Below are positions 7,805-15,675 of a stretch of DNA of 39,334 nt, piece by piece (positions within the stretch are counted from its first letter, which is position 1; every line of letters begins with the position of its first letter). This DNA is from a virus, in IMG/VR virus record IMGVR_UViG_3300022744_000059, positions 1 through 39,334 of that record; one strand, written 5' to 3'. Made by a program: the position numbers and the translations under genes. Below the pieces are notes generated by a model that was given only the letters and a program-made list of their open reading frames with translations, did no database searches and had not been told where the DNA came from.

Positions 7805-8185
7805 ATGGGCGGGAACCTAACGAAATCGTTCTGGGAACAGCTTTCAGGTATTGTTGTTCCCGCCCTCTCCCTACAGATCCCCCCACAACCTCTAACTGAG
7901 GACGAATGGGGATTGTTCTGCGATCTCGCGTCTGTGTGGACCGAAGGCAACCCTACAGTCGAGCGCTGGATCGCGAAGCATGACCCCAACATAGTATCGA
8001 GCGTGGCAGAGGAAGTATTGGTTTCTCTCACTAATTCGGTGCTAGCTGAATGTGACGACTTCCCTGATCACCGAGCGCTTTTGCTGAGGGTTAAGGTTCT
8101 GGGACCTCTAGCGATGGTCGGTCAAGATCTGGAATATTTGAAACCCAGATTCTACCCCCAAAGGAAAAGTGGTCCCCTCTTTTAG
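7805..8185 (+). CDS. Hypothetical protein with its own terminator
   Basis: 126 residues from the ATG at 7805; an in-frame TTG at 7799 is less likely. Tryptophans and an amphipathic helical pattern (LTEDEWGLFCDLASVW, ALLLRVKVLG) look like a genuine soluble protein, but I recognise no family. It starts from a divergent intergenic region shared with the RNA ligase gene. Its last 78 nt overlap the 3' end of the minus-strand gene at 8108-8890. An intrinsic terminator begins at its stop codon, which supports it as a real transcription unit. Confidence 0.6.
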   Translation: MGGNLTKSFWEQLSGIVVPALSLQIPPQPLTEDEWGLFCDLASVWTEGNPTVERWIAKHDPNIVSSVAEEVLVSLTNSVLAECDDFPDHRALLLRVKVLGPLAMVGQDLEYLKPRFYPQRKSGPLF

Positions 8186-8890
8186 GTGTACGGAAAGAGG
8201 GGTTTTAGGCTCCCATACCCCGGTCCCCGTTTGATTCAATTGAGCGCATAAGACCTTGATTCTCCAAGGGACTTCTAAGGAGCGCCGGAATACCCCAACA
8301 CTCGTTGGAGTGGCCACTATCGCTTGCAGCGTACCGGCTCTAAGACCATATAGCCACCCACTCTGTAGGGTAGAGGCGGACAGAAAAGCGGTGGTCTCAT
8401 TCAAGGAGTAGGTGTAAATTTCGGGGTCCATTTGAAATCCCTCAAGAGACAGGATCCCCTCAAGGTATGCTCGAAGTTGGGTGGCCCCGCGGGTCAACAA
8501 TTCCCGCTTAGCCCCCACAGACAGCATGGGAGACATAGAGGACTGTTCGAGGCTTAGTAGGTACTCACCCAAACCTTGAGGCAACATAGACGCTCCCAGA
8601 ACCCCTTTGCGGACCACCAAATCCGCCCCATAGGCCAAGCGCGCCGCTTCTCCGGATATCGCTAGAGGTCTGTGCAAGAATAGGACCGCACTTACAATTG
8701 CGGACACATTCAGATTTTGAATCCCCATCATCGGCGGGAGCCTGCGCCCATCGATCAACGCCTCTAAAAATGTCTGCGCAGAATCGAATCGGTCTTTAGC
8801 TACAGGGTGGGTGAAATTGATGTCCACCCTGGAATCGGGGTCGGAGTCAAGAGTAGGGTCTAGCACTACGGTGAGGGTGACTGGCGCCAT
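8108..8890 (-). CDS. Hypothetical protein, 260 residues
   Basis: The N-terminus is beta-like (APVTLTVVLDPTLDSD, DINFTHPVA), the middle is helical and alanine/leucine rich (about 55-150), and the C-terminus is beta again. No motif, signal peptide or membrane helix stands out, and I do not recognise it. It is divergent from the HTH-like gene with only 28 nt between the two starts, so the pair may share a control region. Its 3' end overlaps the convergent gene at 7805-8185. Confidence 0.65.
   Translation of the reverse strand: MAPVTLTVVLDPTLDSDPDSRVDINFTHPVAKDRFDSAQTFLEALIDGRRLPPMMGIQNLNVSAIVSAVLFLHRPLAISGEAARLAYGADLVVRKGVLGASMLPQGLGEYLLSLEQSSMSPMLSVGAKRELLTRGATQLRAYLEGILSLEGFQMDPEIYTYSLNETTAFLSASTLQSGWLYGLRAGTLQAIVATPTSVGVFRRSLEVPWRIKVLCAQLNQTGTGVWEPKTPLSVHLKEGTTFPLGVESGFQIFQILTDHR
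8174..8206 (+). terminator. Intrinsic terminator inside the opposing gene
   Basis: A perfect 9-bp stem (CCCCTCTTT 8174-8182, AAAGAGGGG 8194-8202) with an 11-nt loop is followed by TTTT. It coincides with the stop codon (8183-8185) of the plus-strand gene and lies within the coding sequence of the minus-strand gene. On the minus strand the hairpin is followed by ACCACTTTT, so weak termination there is possible too. Confidence 0.75.
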
Positions 8891-8918
8891 TGTCTTGTTG
8901 TTTCTTCTCTAGGGTGAT

Positions 8919-9485
8919 ATGGCTGATGACATTGCAGATTTCCCCATAGTGGTACTGGAGGCAGACTTTCCAGAAAAAGTTGGAAAGACTGGACTTTTCG
9001 ACTTACTGATGCCGGTAGGAAATTCCGGGGTGGTGTTTACGGCTAACGTGCCGGGGGTTCTGCGGACCTATGGGTGTGAATTTACACCACAGGTCGAGCA
9101 TCTCTCGAGACTCAGAGCGGCCGCGGTATTAGTTCAAATGGGATTGATTCGTGGGGAAGCGTTCGAGTTTTTTAGACTCGCTTTAGGGGAAACTTCCGCT
9201 CAAACCGCTCTCCGATATGGTGTAACGGAGCCTATAGTTTTGGGTTGGGAGCAGAACGTCACCGAAATACCTTTTGAAGTGTGGCGCGACATGACGGTAT
9301 TGGTGTCAAAGGCAGCACAGGTAGCCTTCCCACACCAACCAATTCAGTCTCAAGACTGGAGACCTAGGCTAATACGGGTGTTCCCTATTTTACCTTTGCA
9401 ACACTCTCAAGAGAACACAGCAAGCTATCCCACTCTCTTAGACAACAGCGGTATCCCGGGCATAGAATGTTACCCGGGAACTTGA
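8919..9485 (+). CDS. Helix-turn-helix-like protein of unknown role
   Basis: 188 residues. Residues about 92-111 (TSAQTALRYGVTEPIVLGWE) match the pattern of an XRE-type helix-turn-helix, with a preceding helix at FFRLALGE. The regions before (acidic N-terminus, then a strand-rich part) and after (proline-rich C-terminus) are not recognised. It may be a transcription regulator, or a structural protein that borrowed the fold. AGGGTG lies just upstream of the ATG. The helicase gene follows 26 nt later, and the 260-residue unknown diverges 28 nt upstream, a site where such a regulator could act. The function is inference. Confidence 0.65.
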   Translation: MADDIADFPIVVLEADFPEKVGKTGLFDLLMPVGNSGVVFTANVPGVLRTYGCEFTPQVEHLSRLRAAAVLVQMGLIRGEAFEFFRLALGETSAQTALRYGVTEPIVLGWEQNVTEIPFEVWRDMTVLVSKAAQVAFPHQPIQSQDWRPRLIRVFPILPLQHSQENTASYPTLLDNSGIPGIECYPGT

Positions 9486-9511
9486 TCTGAACCGAAAAAG
9501 GATCTTACAGT

Positions 9512-12500
9512 ATGGCTTCTCCCGATCTCTCAGAGTTGGACCAAGAAATTGACATTGAAGACATTCAGGTGTCTGAATACATAGTGTTTTTGATGTCCTT
9601 GGACACTTACAAGAGATACTTGGAGGAAGCCCAACAGATCGAATCAGACCAAACTTTGGAGCGAGGTCTCAATCTGTTAAAGGCAGTGGATCGCAGACAG
9701 AAGGACGCTTTCGAAGCCTTTTTGAATGAAAAGTTGGAACTCCCAGCTCATAAGGCGATGTTGGCTCAAGCCATGCGGTTGCCCATGACGGCAAACAATA
9801 TGGCTCGCCGAGCCCTCAAGTTGAAGATGGTGCTCTCTCGCAATAAGGCGATGATCAAGCATGTGTTCGGGTCCAATCAGAAATCGATAAGGGCCGTGAG
9901 AGAGGCTTTTGACGCCGCCGGGATTCAGGACGCGGATGCCGCCCTGGAGAGACTAAGGGTAATTCCGTTTCTATCCAATAGGCGATTGGGCTCTTGGATC
10001 AAAGTGGCCGCCGAGACTGCCGGTCCCGGGTACGCCCAAAATCCAGTGAAAGCCAGCGCTCAGGCCGCCTCAGGATCTGAAGAGCTTCTAACCTCCAAGA
10101 TCGTAGCGCAGGGTGAGGCTCAAGAGGATTCGTCAGACTCATCCTTGGATCATGATATTGTGCTGGAACAAATCCAACACAACGCCACGAAGGCGGCTAA
10201 GGAAGCTCTAGAAGCATCAGGGGAGCCAGATGAGGCTCCTAAGAAGTCTGAAGTGGTAGGTATCGCGACTGCTGCGGTCATTGAAGCGATGACCGATCCT
10301 GAGAACCCGCGCAATATACCTGAGCCTCTCAAGACATTGGACCCGGAACAAAGATCGGCCGCACTTAGCGACGGCAGAGTATTGGTCGCGGCGGGCGCCG
10401 GAGCTGGAAAGTCCACCACCCTAGTATCGAGAGTGAAATATCTGATTCGAGAGAAGGGCGTCAACCCCTCCAAGATTTTGGTCACCAGCTTTAATGCAAA
10501 GGCTGCTGCGGAACTCAAACAGAAGATCGGCACATCTGCTGGCGCTGAAGCTCTAGAGCAAATGAGCGTAGGCACGATGCATGGTCTGTTCCGTAGATTC
10601 ATTACGGCGTACGGCACCAAATCCGAAAAGAAGGCGATGGGGGATTCTTTCGTCTCAGGCGGGGATTCCGTGGCTAGAGCCGTAAATCGTATTTGGGCTG
10701 AATGCTACCCCGAAGGCACCTCTGCAGAGAAAAAGGTGCCCAGTTTGAAAAAGGCTAAGCTGGCGGTATCTGGCTGGCGTGGTGACGACAAAACCCCAGA
10801 GCAGGCGAAGCTAGAGGCCAAAACCGAAGAAGAGATGGACTACGCTCTTTGGTATGAGATGTATGAAGGACTCAAAGGGGCTATCCCAGGATGGAAGCCT
10901 CCTTGTGGTACTTCACGCAGCTACGAATCCTTCATGTCACGTTGGCGCCCTAAGGGGGAACGATTGGGGGATTTCAGTGACATGGTCAGCTTCTTCTTAC
11001 AAATTTTGAAGCGGAAGCCATTGGTCAAGAAAGAGATCCAGAAGATGTACCAACACATCTTGGTGGATGAGTGTCAGGATTTAGATGGGGTCCAGAATCA
11101 AATCATAGAGTTGATCTCGGAGCACATCAAACCAGAATCCAGGGATAGCAGCATTTGGCTCGTGGGCGACGACAAACAGAGCCTGTACGAATTCCGTGGT
11201 GCTCGGCCTAAATTGTTCGTAGACCGTTCTAACAACCCTGACTGGAAAGTTCGGATTATACGAACCAATTACCGATGTGAGCCTGAGATAGTCGAAGCAG
11301 CCAACAAACTGATTGCCAACAACTCAGGGCAGATTCCTATGGAAGCTTCCCCATCCCCTTCTAAGTCACGGGGGGCTGGCTCGATCAAAGTGGAAAAACC
11401 TCTGGATGATGCGGATTCGGCTATAACTGCAGTACGACAGATTAAACAATCTATCGCAGACGGCAATGATGTATCTAGCCACGCGATCCTCACTAGAACC
11501 AACAAGGAACAGCACGCCTTTGAGACCGCATGCATCATCAGTGGTATTCCTTATGCCCGCAGTGGAGCCTCCAGCTTCCTCGGCAGCCCGGAGACCAAAG
11601 CATTTTTGAGCTATGTGCAGTTGGCTACTGGGGATGATTTCGTAAAGATGCAGAAGGCATTGGGGGAGGTGATCAACCAACCTAACCGGTTCTTTATGCG
11701 AGACCCTTCAGCAGCCGGTAAGGCAGTAGAACAGACCCTCATGCAATACGCTCGCCGTATCGGTAAGCAGCTCAAGGATGTAAGCCCCTTGGGGGCCCTA
11801 AACGATTCCAGATTTGTGCGAGAGCTGGCCAGTAATTTGACGGGGGGAGCCTCCGGGTTCAAGTTGGACAAGGCCATCGAATCCATCGAAGAGCTTCAGT
11901 ACGAGTTAGGACAAATGTCTGCTAACACTCAGAATGAAGGGTACAAGACAACAGATCTGTTCAATGATATCCTATCTCTGAAGGGGAAGGCATCCAAATA
12001 CAACCCTAGGACCGGTAAGTCAGATTTCGTAGACGTCTCTTTCAGAGATAGCCTCAAGACTGATCTCAAAGAAGCCCCAGAGGACCCGGATTCCGATGAA
12101 ACCCCAGGAGATGATATTGAAGACGATAAACATTCTGGATTGGGTAATGTGTCGTTTCTTTTTGAGCTGGCCAAAGTAGACCCAACGGATGAGGACGACG
12201 TGTCTTTTGACCCCGGGTCACCTCTAGGGTTTAGATCCAAGATGGAACGATACTCCAAAAAAGCACGAGATCTTCGGATTGACGTAGACAAATGGAACAA
12301 GGAACAAGAGGATCTACCTCCTGAGCAGAGAAAAGCCCCTCCTGGGGTATTTCTATCTACGATCCACAAGGTCAAAGGGTCTCAATGGCAGAACGTTTTT
12401 GTCAGCATGCCTAAGGGTGTGTTCCCAATGGAAGTACGGCCTAAACCGGGTGAGCTACCTGACTTTGAGAAGATAGAGGCTGAGAAGCTGGCTGAACGAC

Positions 12501-12751
12501 GCTTGGCCTATGTGGCGCTCACTCGAGCGGCAAAAAATCTCACCATCATGTGCCCCACCTCTGTTGGAGGACGTGCCGCGGGGGTCAGCCCGTTTGTGGA
12601 AGAAGCTGGTTTGGTAGCAGGGGAAAATATCATCAAACCAGGTCAAACTGAACCAGAGGAGGAAGAGACGGTGAAGATCGCATCATCTCCCGCGACTCCA
12701 AGTAGAGCCTTTGAGGATGCGTTTCTCTACAATATCTCGAGGAACAAATGA
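9512..12751 (+). CDS. Superfamily 1 (UvrD/Rep/PcrA-type) DNA helicase with N-terminal extension
   Basis: 1079 residues. The SF1A core begins after about 270 residues: Q-motif-like LDPEQRSAA, Walker A GAGAGKST (about 295-302), Walker B DECQD (519-523), motif III VGDDKQSLYEFRGA (from 551), motif IV TNYRCEPEIVEAA, motif V STIHKVKGSQW (from 949) and motif VI RRLAYVALTRA (from 996). It therefore should be an active ATP-driven 3'-5' DNA translocase. The first 270 residues are helical, then acidic, and not recognised; an acidic stretch also interrupts the 2B region (about 860-900). The start is preceded by AAGGAT. It is translationally coupled to the next gene by an ATGA overlap. A helicase is unusual among tail genes; it may act in late replication, recombination or repair, or be packaged. 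Confidence 0.92.
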   Translation: MASPDLSELDQEIDIEDIQVSEYIVFLMSLDTYKRYLEEAQQIESDQTLERGLNLLKAVDRRQKDAFEAFLNEKLELPAHKAMLAQAMRLPMTANNMARRALKLKMVLSRNKAMIKHVFGSNQKSIRAVREAFDAAGIQDADAALERLRVIPFLSNRRLGSWIKVAAETAGPGYAQNPVKASAQAASGSEELLTSKIVAQGEAQEDSSDSSLDHDIVLEQIQHNATKAAKEALEASGEPDEAPKKSEVVGIATAAVIEAMTDPENPRNIPEPLKTLDPEQRSAALSDGRVLVAAGAGAGKSTTLVSRVKYLIREKGVNPSKILVTSFNAKAAAELKQKIGTSAGAEALEQMSVGTMHGLFRRFITAYGTKSEKKAMGDSFVSGGDSVARAVNRIWAECYPEGTSAEKKVPSLKKAKLAVSGWRGDDKTPEQAKLEAKTEEEMDYALWYEMYEGLKGAIPGWKPPCGTSRSYESFMSRWRPKGERLGDFSDMVSFFLQILKRKPLVKKEIQKMYQHILVDECQDLDGVQNQIIELISEHIKPESRDSSIWLVGDDKQSLYEFRGARPKLFVDRSNNPDWKVRIIRTNYRCEPEIVEAANKLIANNSGQIPMEASPSPSKSRGAGSIKVEKPLDDADSAITAVRQIKQSIADGNDVSSHAILTRTNKEQHAFETACIISGIPYARSGASSFLGSPETKAFLSYVQLATGDDFVKMQKALGEVINQPNRFFMRDPSAAGKAVEQTLMQYARRIGKQLKDVSPLGALNDSRFVRELASNLTGGASGFKLDKAIESIEELQYELGQMSANTQNEGYKTTDLFNDILSLKGKASKYNPRTGKSDFVDVSFRDSLKTDLKEAPEDPDSDETPGDDIEDDKHSGLGNVSFLFELAKVDPTDEDDVSFDPGSPLGFRSKMERYSKKARDLRIDVDKWNKEQEDLPPEQRKAPPGVFLSTIHKVKGSQWQNVFVSMPKGVFPMEVRPKPGELPDFEKIEAEKLAERRLAYVALTRAAKNLTIMCPTSVGGRAAGVSPFVEEAGLVAGENIIKPGQTEPEEEETVKIASSPATPSRAFEDAFLYNISRNK

Positions 12752-13497
12752 CCAAAACTGCCGCAGCCGTCTATACCGAAGTTACGCTTGATGAGATGAA
12801 GAAACTGCTCATGCGCAACTTCCATGCCCTCAAGCCAAAGCAAGGAACCTTTAGGGGGGAAACAGTCTTCGTTCTCCATCTTAGTGAGAATGTGGGGATA
12901 CGGGTTTATACCTCTATAGGTACTAATTCCACTTGGAGTGCCGGTGCAGGACAGGACGCTATCAGAGTCCTACTCATATCACTGAGGGACGAAGGGCCCC
13001 TCAAGGGAGGTAAAGCCCCCATCGTAAAACGAACCCAAGGGTGGCGAAATACCTTGGTAGACAAGATTTCGGACGCCATAGAGGCTTATTACGAGAGCCA
13101 GTCTAGTTTGGATGGTTGGGCTGGAAGCCGAAGTAACAAAAAAGAGCAAGAACAGCATCATCAGACGTACCGGCAAACACAGGATGAAGAGGACTCTCAA
13201 GGAGAGATTGTTAGTGAGTCCGCCCCCCATGAACACCACCACACAACTCCGTCCAACCCCAAATTCGATCCAGATCGACTTAGAGGGGACATCTCTCCCG
13301 CACAATTCAACTATCTGAAGGTTTTGGTCCCTAAGGCTAGGGACTGGGCTGGTCTGGGCTTGGACAAAACGACTCAGTTCTCTGAGCAGCCCTCTAGAGA
13401 ACAGGTTCAGGCACTAAGTAAAGGTCAAGCTTCCAGATTAATCGACGCTCTAGTGAAGGTCTTCCCCAGAAACCGGTATGCCCACTACTTCGAATAA
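12748..13497 (+). CDS. Hypothetical protein coupled to the helicase
   Basis: 249 residues in three parts. The N-terminal domain (about 1-115) has mixed strands and helices with a conserved-looking core: IRVYTSIG, GAGQDAIRVLL and KRTQGWRNTLVDKI. The middle (about 120-185) is a polar, histidine- and glutamine-rich linker. The C-terminal domain (about 187-249) has SPAQFNYLKVL and LSKGQASRLIDALVKV, a pattern seen in small domains of phage nucleic-acid proteins. I cannot name a family. The ATG overlaps the helicase stop (ATGA) and has GAGGAA just upstream, so the two are probably made together and may work together. Confidence 0.75.
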   Translation: MTKTAAAVYTEVTLDEMKKLLMRNFHALKPKQGTFRGETVFVLHLSENVGIRVYTSIGTNSTWSAGAGQDAIRVLLISLRDEGPLKGGKAPIVKRTQGWRNTLVDKISDAIEAYYESQSSLDGWAGSRSNKKEQEQHHQTYRQTQDEEDSQGEIVSESAPHEHHHTTPSNPKFDPDRLRGDISPAQFNYLKVLVPKARDWAGLGLDKTTQFSEQPSREQVQALSKGQASRLIDALVKVFPRNRYAHYFE

Positions 13498-13774
13498 GTC
13501 CTTGGTGGTGGTGGGGTCTGACGATTCCACCAACTACTTTCAGACCGCAGAAGGTAAGAGGTATAACCTCGGAACCCTATCCATTCTGGAGCTACTTAGA
13601 CCCCAATTGAATGGCAGGGATCTGGTTCAAGCCTTGCAGGAAATTATGCAGACCGGGTCCTGTATGGTATCTTTGGACCTAAACAGGGTGTGGGACATGG
13701 TATCGCAGCAGCCCCAATTGAGGCTGGGATCGGTCGAGCGAGTGCTACAGAGATATTTGCAGCAAAACCATTGA
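13478..13774 (+). CDS. Small hypothetical protein
   Basis: 98 residues: a beta-like N-terminus (SLVVVGSDDSTNYFQTAEGKRYNL) followed by three helices (ILELLRPQL, DLVQALQEIM, SVERVLQRYL). No known motif. It overlaps the preceding gene by 20 nt in another frame, without a clear Shine-Dalgarno site, which suggests coupled translation. It is the last gene before the tail tube. An accessory role for the helicase pair or a small structural role are both possible. Confidence 0.65.
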   Translation: MPTTSNKSLVVVGSDDSTNYFQTAEGKRYNLGTLSILELLRPQLNGRDLVQALQEIMQTGSCMVSLDLNRVWDMVSQQPQLRLGSVERVLQRYLQQNH

Positions 13775-13834
13775 TAACTTGATGGGTTTGTAGGGCTCTG
13801 AACGCCCCTTGCCGTAAGAGGGAAACAACTAGCA

Positions 13835-14539
13835 ATGGCTGCCAACAATTCAAGTTACATCTACCGTCCTGGTACGGCCCCGAATACGCGGGCGGTCACC
13901 AGCCAAAAGAACAAGGTATTCGGTTACAACGTCGGGGCTCAAGGTTTTGCTCAATTGGGAGTCATCAGTGAGTTCGGCGTGGACCATAGCCGGAACGTTG
14001 AGACCGTGCGTGGGGTAGGATTCGGCGATCAGGTCGCTGAGTTGGTGCCCGGCAACACGGACATCACGCTCTCACTGAGCAAGACCCTCCTCTATACTGC
14101 CAACCTCTTCCAAATGCTTGGATACAAGGGTGGTGTGTCGGGTTTGGTTAGATCATTGAAGCATCATCGATGGCCCTTCGACATCAAGCAGGAGATCGTT
14201 ATCAGCGAGCTTTCCAGCCTCCAGGACAACACTGGGATCGCGGTCCAGGCATCGGTCACCACGGGACCCACGGCTGCGGACAATCCGATTGTCACTCCCA
14301 AGGCACTCCTGACCTTCTTTGAGGGTTGCTGGTTCACCAGTTACAACACCAGCTTCTCCGCTGATGCCGCACTTGTTACGGAGTCTGCATCCGTGATGGT
14401 TTCCGATATCATCGACGGTGTATCTCAGTATGGTGAGTACGTGGATACGGGGCTTGCCCCAACATCTTCGGTGGGCGGTCCTGGTAAGGGATTTAGCTTG
14501 CGGTTTGCGAACAACAGCAACACTGTCGTGGCTCTCTGA
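13835..14539 (+). CDS. Tail tube protein (probable)
   Basis: 234 residues, strand-rich, with FSADAALVTESASVMVSDI near the end and long beta stretches as in contractile-tail tube proteins. It precedes the chaperone pair and the tape measure, the usual place for the tube gene. The protein would stack as hexameric rings inside the sheath and form the DNA channel. A GAGGGAAA Shine-Dalgarno lies about 10 nt before the ATG. Its codon use resembles the sheath. The assignment rests on order, size and composition rather than a diagnostic motif. Confidence 0.7.
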   Translation: MAANNSSYIYRPGTAPNTRAVTSQKNKVFGYNVGAQGFAQLGVISEFGVDHSRNVETVRGVGFGDQVAELVPGNTDITLSLSKTLLYTANLFQMLGYKGGVSGLVRSLKHHRWPFDIKQEIVISELSSLQDNTGIAVQASVTTGPTAADNPIVTPKALLTFFEGCWFTSYNTSFSADAALVTESASVMVSDIIDGVSQYGEYVDTGLAPTSSVGGPGKGFSLRFANNSNTVVAL

Positions 14540-14784
14540 TCTCTCCCTTTCTCCTCCTAAAGCAGCCATCTGCTAACTAGATGGCATGATTGACGGCAGC
14601 CTAAAATTTGAATGAAAGCCCCCGACCCTAGGGGGCTAAAACCCAGATGAAAATGGCGAGCATTAGCCTCGCAAGATTAAGATGTAGGCTACACACCAAG
14701 CCTAACGAAAAAGATGGTGTGGCACTGGGGTCACTCTAGGTTGCCGTCTTCATTCTCCCTCAAAAATTGGAATGAAGACGTAAC
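14540..14784 (+). other. Structured non-coding region between tube and chaperone genes
   Basis: The longest gene-free stretch in the window (245 nt). It contains an AGCCCCC/GGGGGCT hairpin (14617-14637), a GCGAG/CTCGC hairpin (14656-14672), a TAGGCT/AGCCTA hairpin (14685-14704) and the 11-bp hairpin described separately. Sequences near 14602-14616 and 14762-14776 form an imperfect direct repeat (AAAATTTGAATGAA and AAAAATTGGAATGAA). No open frame of note and no convincing promoter are seen. Confidence 0.5.
14745..14780 (+). promoter_or_regulatory. Hairpin at the start codon of the first chaperone gene
   Basis: A perfect 11-bp inverted repeat (CGTCTTCATTC, 14-nt loop, GAATGAAGACG) ends four nt before the ATG at 14785. 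The purine-rich strand GAATGAAGACG is the only ribosome-site candidate and is held in the stem, so the structure probably lowers or controls translation. That would keep the chaperones scarce next to the abundant tube protein. Confidence 0.6.
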
Positions 14785-15672
14785 ATGGCACTATCGAGTC
14801 GCAGTCTCAAGAAATCTCTCCAGAAGGCTATCAACGTAGGTATCGTTGAGGAGTCCACCACTCTAGAAGAGGGGCTCACCATCACACTACGTAACTTGCG
14901 TCCAAGCGAGTTGACAGAGATCTTGAAAGAGGTCAAGGAGCTGGACTCCAATGTAGAGTACATGACGGCCTACCAGATCCTCCATGTTGCTCGGGCATTG
15001 GTTCAGATCAATGACACAGATCTGAGAGATCAGAAGTACGTCCTTCTAGACGAGGATACCACTAAGCCAGTCAAGGTAGAGCTGCATCGATACTTGGCCG
15101 ATCAAGTGTTGAGTACTTGGTCGCAGCAATCCTTGTTTGTGGCCTACAGAAAATTTGCTGATGTGTTGGAGCTTGCGGATCAAAGATCTAAGGCGGGGGT
15201 AACGTTCCTGGTGCCGGAAGAGACCCAAGAACAGAAGTACCGCCGCTTGATTCAAGAAGCTCAGGCGATAGAGAGTTCCATCCCGGATTCGTTGGTGGAG
15301 AGTACCTTACGTGAGTTTGGGATGCTGCGGATCACAGGGATAGACTTGGGGGAGCCCAAAGAAGAACCTGAAACTTCGATTGCACCCGAGCAACCCACCG
15401 CCCCAAAGATTGAAACACCGCCCGCACCGCCCCCTCCAACAGCCCCAGTACCTGTGATTGAGGTGAAGGACCCTCACGTGGAGTTCCAGAAAGCTTTGCG
15501 CAAGGCCGAGCCAGTGGTAGCCACTCCAATTGAGTTGCCAGATCTTCCTCCTATCACTGAAGAGCCTGAGTATTTGGAGATACAACCCAAGCCTCCTATA
15601 GACGCAACCCAAGTGATATTGGATCCACCGCCGGTATCCGGGGTTAACCCAAGATTTCGCCCACGACGCTAA
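14785..15672 (+). CDS. Tail assembly chaperone-like protein 1
   Basis: 295 residues. The N-terminal domain (about 1-185) has a strand pair (GLTITLRNLRPSELTEIL) followed by helices and a YRRLIQEAQAIE segment. The C-terminal 100 residues are rich in proline and glutamate and probably disordered. Position between tube and tape measure is that of the lambda G/GT type chaperones, which hold the tape measure during tail assembly and are absent from the finished virion. The next gene is in the same frame, with only TAA-TCC between the two. The start codon is fixed by the ATG after the leader hairpin. Confidence 0.6.
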   Translation: MALSSRSLKKSLQKAINVGIVEESTTLEEGLTITLRNLRPSELTEILKEVKELDSNVEYMTAYQILHVARALVQINDTDLRDQKYVLLDEDTTKPVKVELHRYLADQVLSTWSQQSLFVAYRKFADVLELADQRSKAGVTFLVPEETQEQKYRRLIQEAQAIESSIPDSLVESTLREFGMLRITGIDLGEPKEEPETSIAPEQPTAPKIETPPAPPPPTAPVPVIEVKDPHVEFQKALRKAEPVVATPIELPDLPPITEEPEYLEIQPKPPIDATQVILDPPPVSGVNPRFRPRR

Positions 15673-15675
15673 TCC

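Noticed and set aside
7769-8031. Minus-strand 78-codon frame over the gene at 7805-8185
   Set aside because: Shadow frame with no start signal; the plus-strand frame has a terminator at its stop and better composition.
14589-14616. TTGACG at 14591 as a -35 box for the chaperone operon
   Set aside because: No -10-like hexamer at 16-18 nt; the only TAAAAT is six bases away.
14617-14637. AGCCCCC/GGGGGCT hairpin as terminator of the tube gene
   Set aside because: It is followed by AAAA, not a T run, on the plus strand; the T-containing side faces the minus strand, where no gene is present. Kept as part of the structured leader.
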